Positions 15,043 through 15,947 of a DNA stretch of 15,947 bases are shown here, one piece after another. The notes beneath the pieces are model-generated. The model had not been told where the DNA came from, made no database searches, and saw only the letters and a list, made by a program, of their open reading frames with translations. Origin of the DNA: Methyloglobulus sp. (GTDB lineage: Bacteria; Pseudomonadota; Gammaproteobacteria; Methylococcales; Methylomonadaceae); the NCBI GenBank assembly GCA_013140405.1, contig JABFSV010000507.1, positions 1 to 15,947 of the forward strand, read 5' to 3'. Made by a program: the position numbers and the translations under genes. Within the stretch, counting starts at the first letter, position 1; the number at the start of each line of letters is the position of its first letter.

Positions 15043-15909
15043 CTATTTTATCAAGGTTGGGTAAATGGTGTGGTTCAAACGTTCGGGATGGGTGTATACC
15101 ACATGCTGATTGTCACGGACAAAGCCGACTAGGGTAAGTCCAGCTTCATCTGCCAAGCGTATGGCTAATCCAGTCGGTGCCGACATCGCAGCTAGTAGGG
15201 TAATGCCGACACTAGCGGCTTTTTGTACGAGTTCATAGCTGGCGCGGCTGGTAATAACCACAAATCCTGCCGCTGGATTTGTGCCTATACGTAATAACAA
15301 GCCTATGAGTTTATCGAGGGCATTATGTCTACCAACATCTTCCCTGACATATTGCACATCTTGCCCTGGGACTACCCAGGCAGCGGCATGTACGGCTCCG
15401 GTCAATTGGTTAAGCTGTTGATGATGGTTAATTGCCGTCAATGCGGAAAAGAGTTCGGTAGCAGGCAGGTTTAGTTCTCCCTGCACAGGTTTAGGGTGGC
15501 GAATAGCTTGTTGTAAGGTGCTGGCACCGCAAAGGCCGCATCCGGTACGTCCAGTTAGGTTACGGCCTTTATCGGATAAATGGCGAAAACGCGGTTCGGG
15601 AATTTGCAAACGAACCTCGATACCATTAGAACGGTTATAAGTGTGACTGGATAGCAGTTCACGTGGTGTTTCAATGATGCCTTCCGTGATGCTGAACCCT
15701 AATGCAAAATCTTCAAGGTTGGTCGGCGTGGCCAACATGACAACATGGGGTGTACCGTTATAAACCAAGGATACCGGAACTTCTTCGGCAATGTAGTCCT
15801 GCTGGATGGAATGTTGGTTGCCTTGCCAGCGTTCTACCTTCCTCAGTTGGTAGCTGGGCCATCCCAATTCAGGCGTAAGCTCTGGCATGACTACATTAGG
15901 GTTAGCCAT
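15043..15909 (-). CDS. fdhD: Formate dehydrogenase accessory sulfurtransferase FdhD (FdsC)
   Basis: 288 residues from ATG 15907-15909. AAGGA lies 7 nt upstream; the adjoining GTG one codon earlier is less well spaced. Landmarks: EEVPVSLVYNG (42-52), LEDFALGFSITEGII (65-79), the catalytic TGCGLCGAS (123-130, C124 and C127 forming the CXXC loop), AAWVV, EDVGRHNALDKLIG and VITSRASYELVQKAA. FdhD transfers sulfur from a cysteine desulfurase to the bis-MGD molybdenum or tungsten cofactor and is required for active formate dehydrogenase. It sits between the fdsA end (TGA 3 bp before this ATG) and fdsD, an arrangement typical of fds operons. Confidence 0.95.
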   Translation of the reverse strand: MANPNVVMPELTPELGWPSYQLRKVERWQGNQHSIQQDYIAEEVPVSLVYNGTPHVVMLATPTNLEDFALGFSITEGIIETPRELLSSHTYNRSNGIEVRLQIPEPRFRHLSDKGRNLTGRTGCGLCGASTLQQAIRHPKPVQGELNLPATELFSALTAINHHQQLNQLTGAVHAAAWVVPGQDVQYVREDVGRHNALDKLIGLLLRIGTNPAAGFVVITSRASYELVQKAASVGITLLAAMSAPTGLAIRLADEAGLTLVGFVRDNQHVVYTHPERLNHTIYPTLIK

Positions 15910-15912
15910 CAC

Positions 15913-15947
15913 TCATTCCTTGTCGAGCAATTCCAGTTGCCGTTCGG
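15913..15947 (-). CDS. fdsA: C-terminal end of upstream gene, probably formate dehydrogenase alpha subunit (partial)
   Basis: The minus strand from the right edge reads ERQLELLDKE followed by TGA at 15913-15915, only 3 bp before the fdhD ATG. Ten residues cannot prove a family. Operon order (fdsA-fdhD-fdsD) and the charged, helical tail make FdsA the most likely identity. Its stop region contains the fdhD ribosome binding site, so the two are translationally linked. Confidence 0.5.
   Translation of the reverse strand, partial: ERQLELLDKE

Noticed and set aside
1..15947. CRISPR arrays, tRNA/rRNA genes, insertion sequences, prophage or toxin-antitoxin genes.
   Set aside because: No regularly spaced repeats, cloverleaf-like sequences, transposase motifs or paired small genes of those types were found on either strand by eye.

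Overview
The window looks like part of the chromosome of a gammaproteobacterial methanotroph or a relative (order Methylococcales). This is inferred from three things: a haoA-haoB pair without the cytochrome c554/cM552 genes that accompany it in ammonia oxidisers, the tail of an NAD-type formate dehydrogenase operon (fdsA end, fdhD, fdsD), and moderate-to-low GC with AT-rich intergenic DNA. No methane monooxygenase gene, tRNA, rRNA, CRISPR array, transposase or phage gene is visible, so the taxonomic call is moderate.

Left part (1-4528): a fused MFS/spermidine-synthase-like membrane protein runs off the left edge on the minus strand. Then come a strong hairpin terminator, a diheme cytochrome c4 gene (minus), a divergent glutathione S-transferase gene (plus) and a CPBP/CAAX-type intramembrane protease gene (minus). 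About 745 bp without a convincing gene follow. Middle part (4529-8284): one 1251-residue secreted protein with two beta-helix regions and five FG-GAP/VCBS-like repeats, standing alone.

Right part (8581-14757): nitrogen-oxide chemistry. haoA encodes an octaheme hydroxylamine oxidoreductase-family protein with a C-terminal membrane anchor. haoB follows 4 bp after the haoA stop from a GTG start. Converging on them is a four-ORF minus-strand cluster: group I truncated hemoglobin, ferredoxin/FAD/NAD reductase, HPP-family membrane protein and a CBS-pair protein. The last two look like one HPP-CBS gene split by a small deletion at the domain junction. Divergent from the hemoglobin is a winged-helix regulator with a Cys-rich C-terminus (possible Fe-S sensor). 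Three copies of TTTATTGT lie across the two divergent promoters.

Right edge (14802-15947): fdsD and fdhD, preceded by the last 10 codons of what is probably fdsA, all on the minus strand. These belong to formate oxidation, the last step of C1 dissimilation.

Working model (inference): HaoA oxidises hydroxylamine, made when methane monooxygenase acts on ammonia, to NO or nitrite. The truncated hemoglobin and its dedicated reductase handle NO, the HPP protein may move nitrite, and the divergent regulator may sense NO or redox state. This would be a compact reactive-nitrogen module next to the formate dehydrogenase genes that supply NADH.
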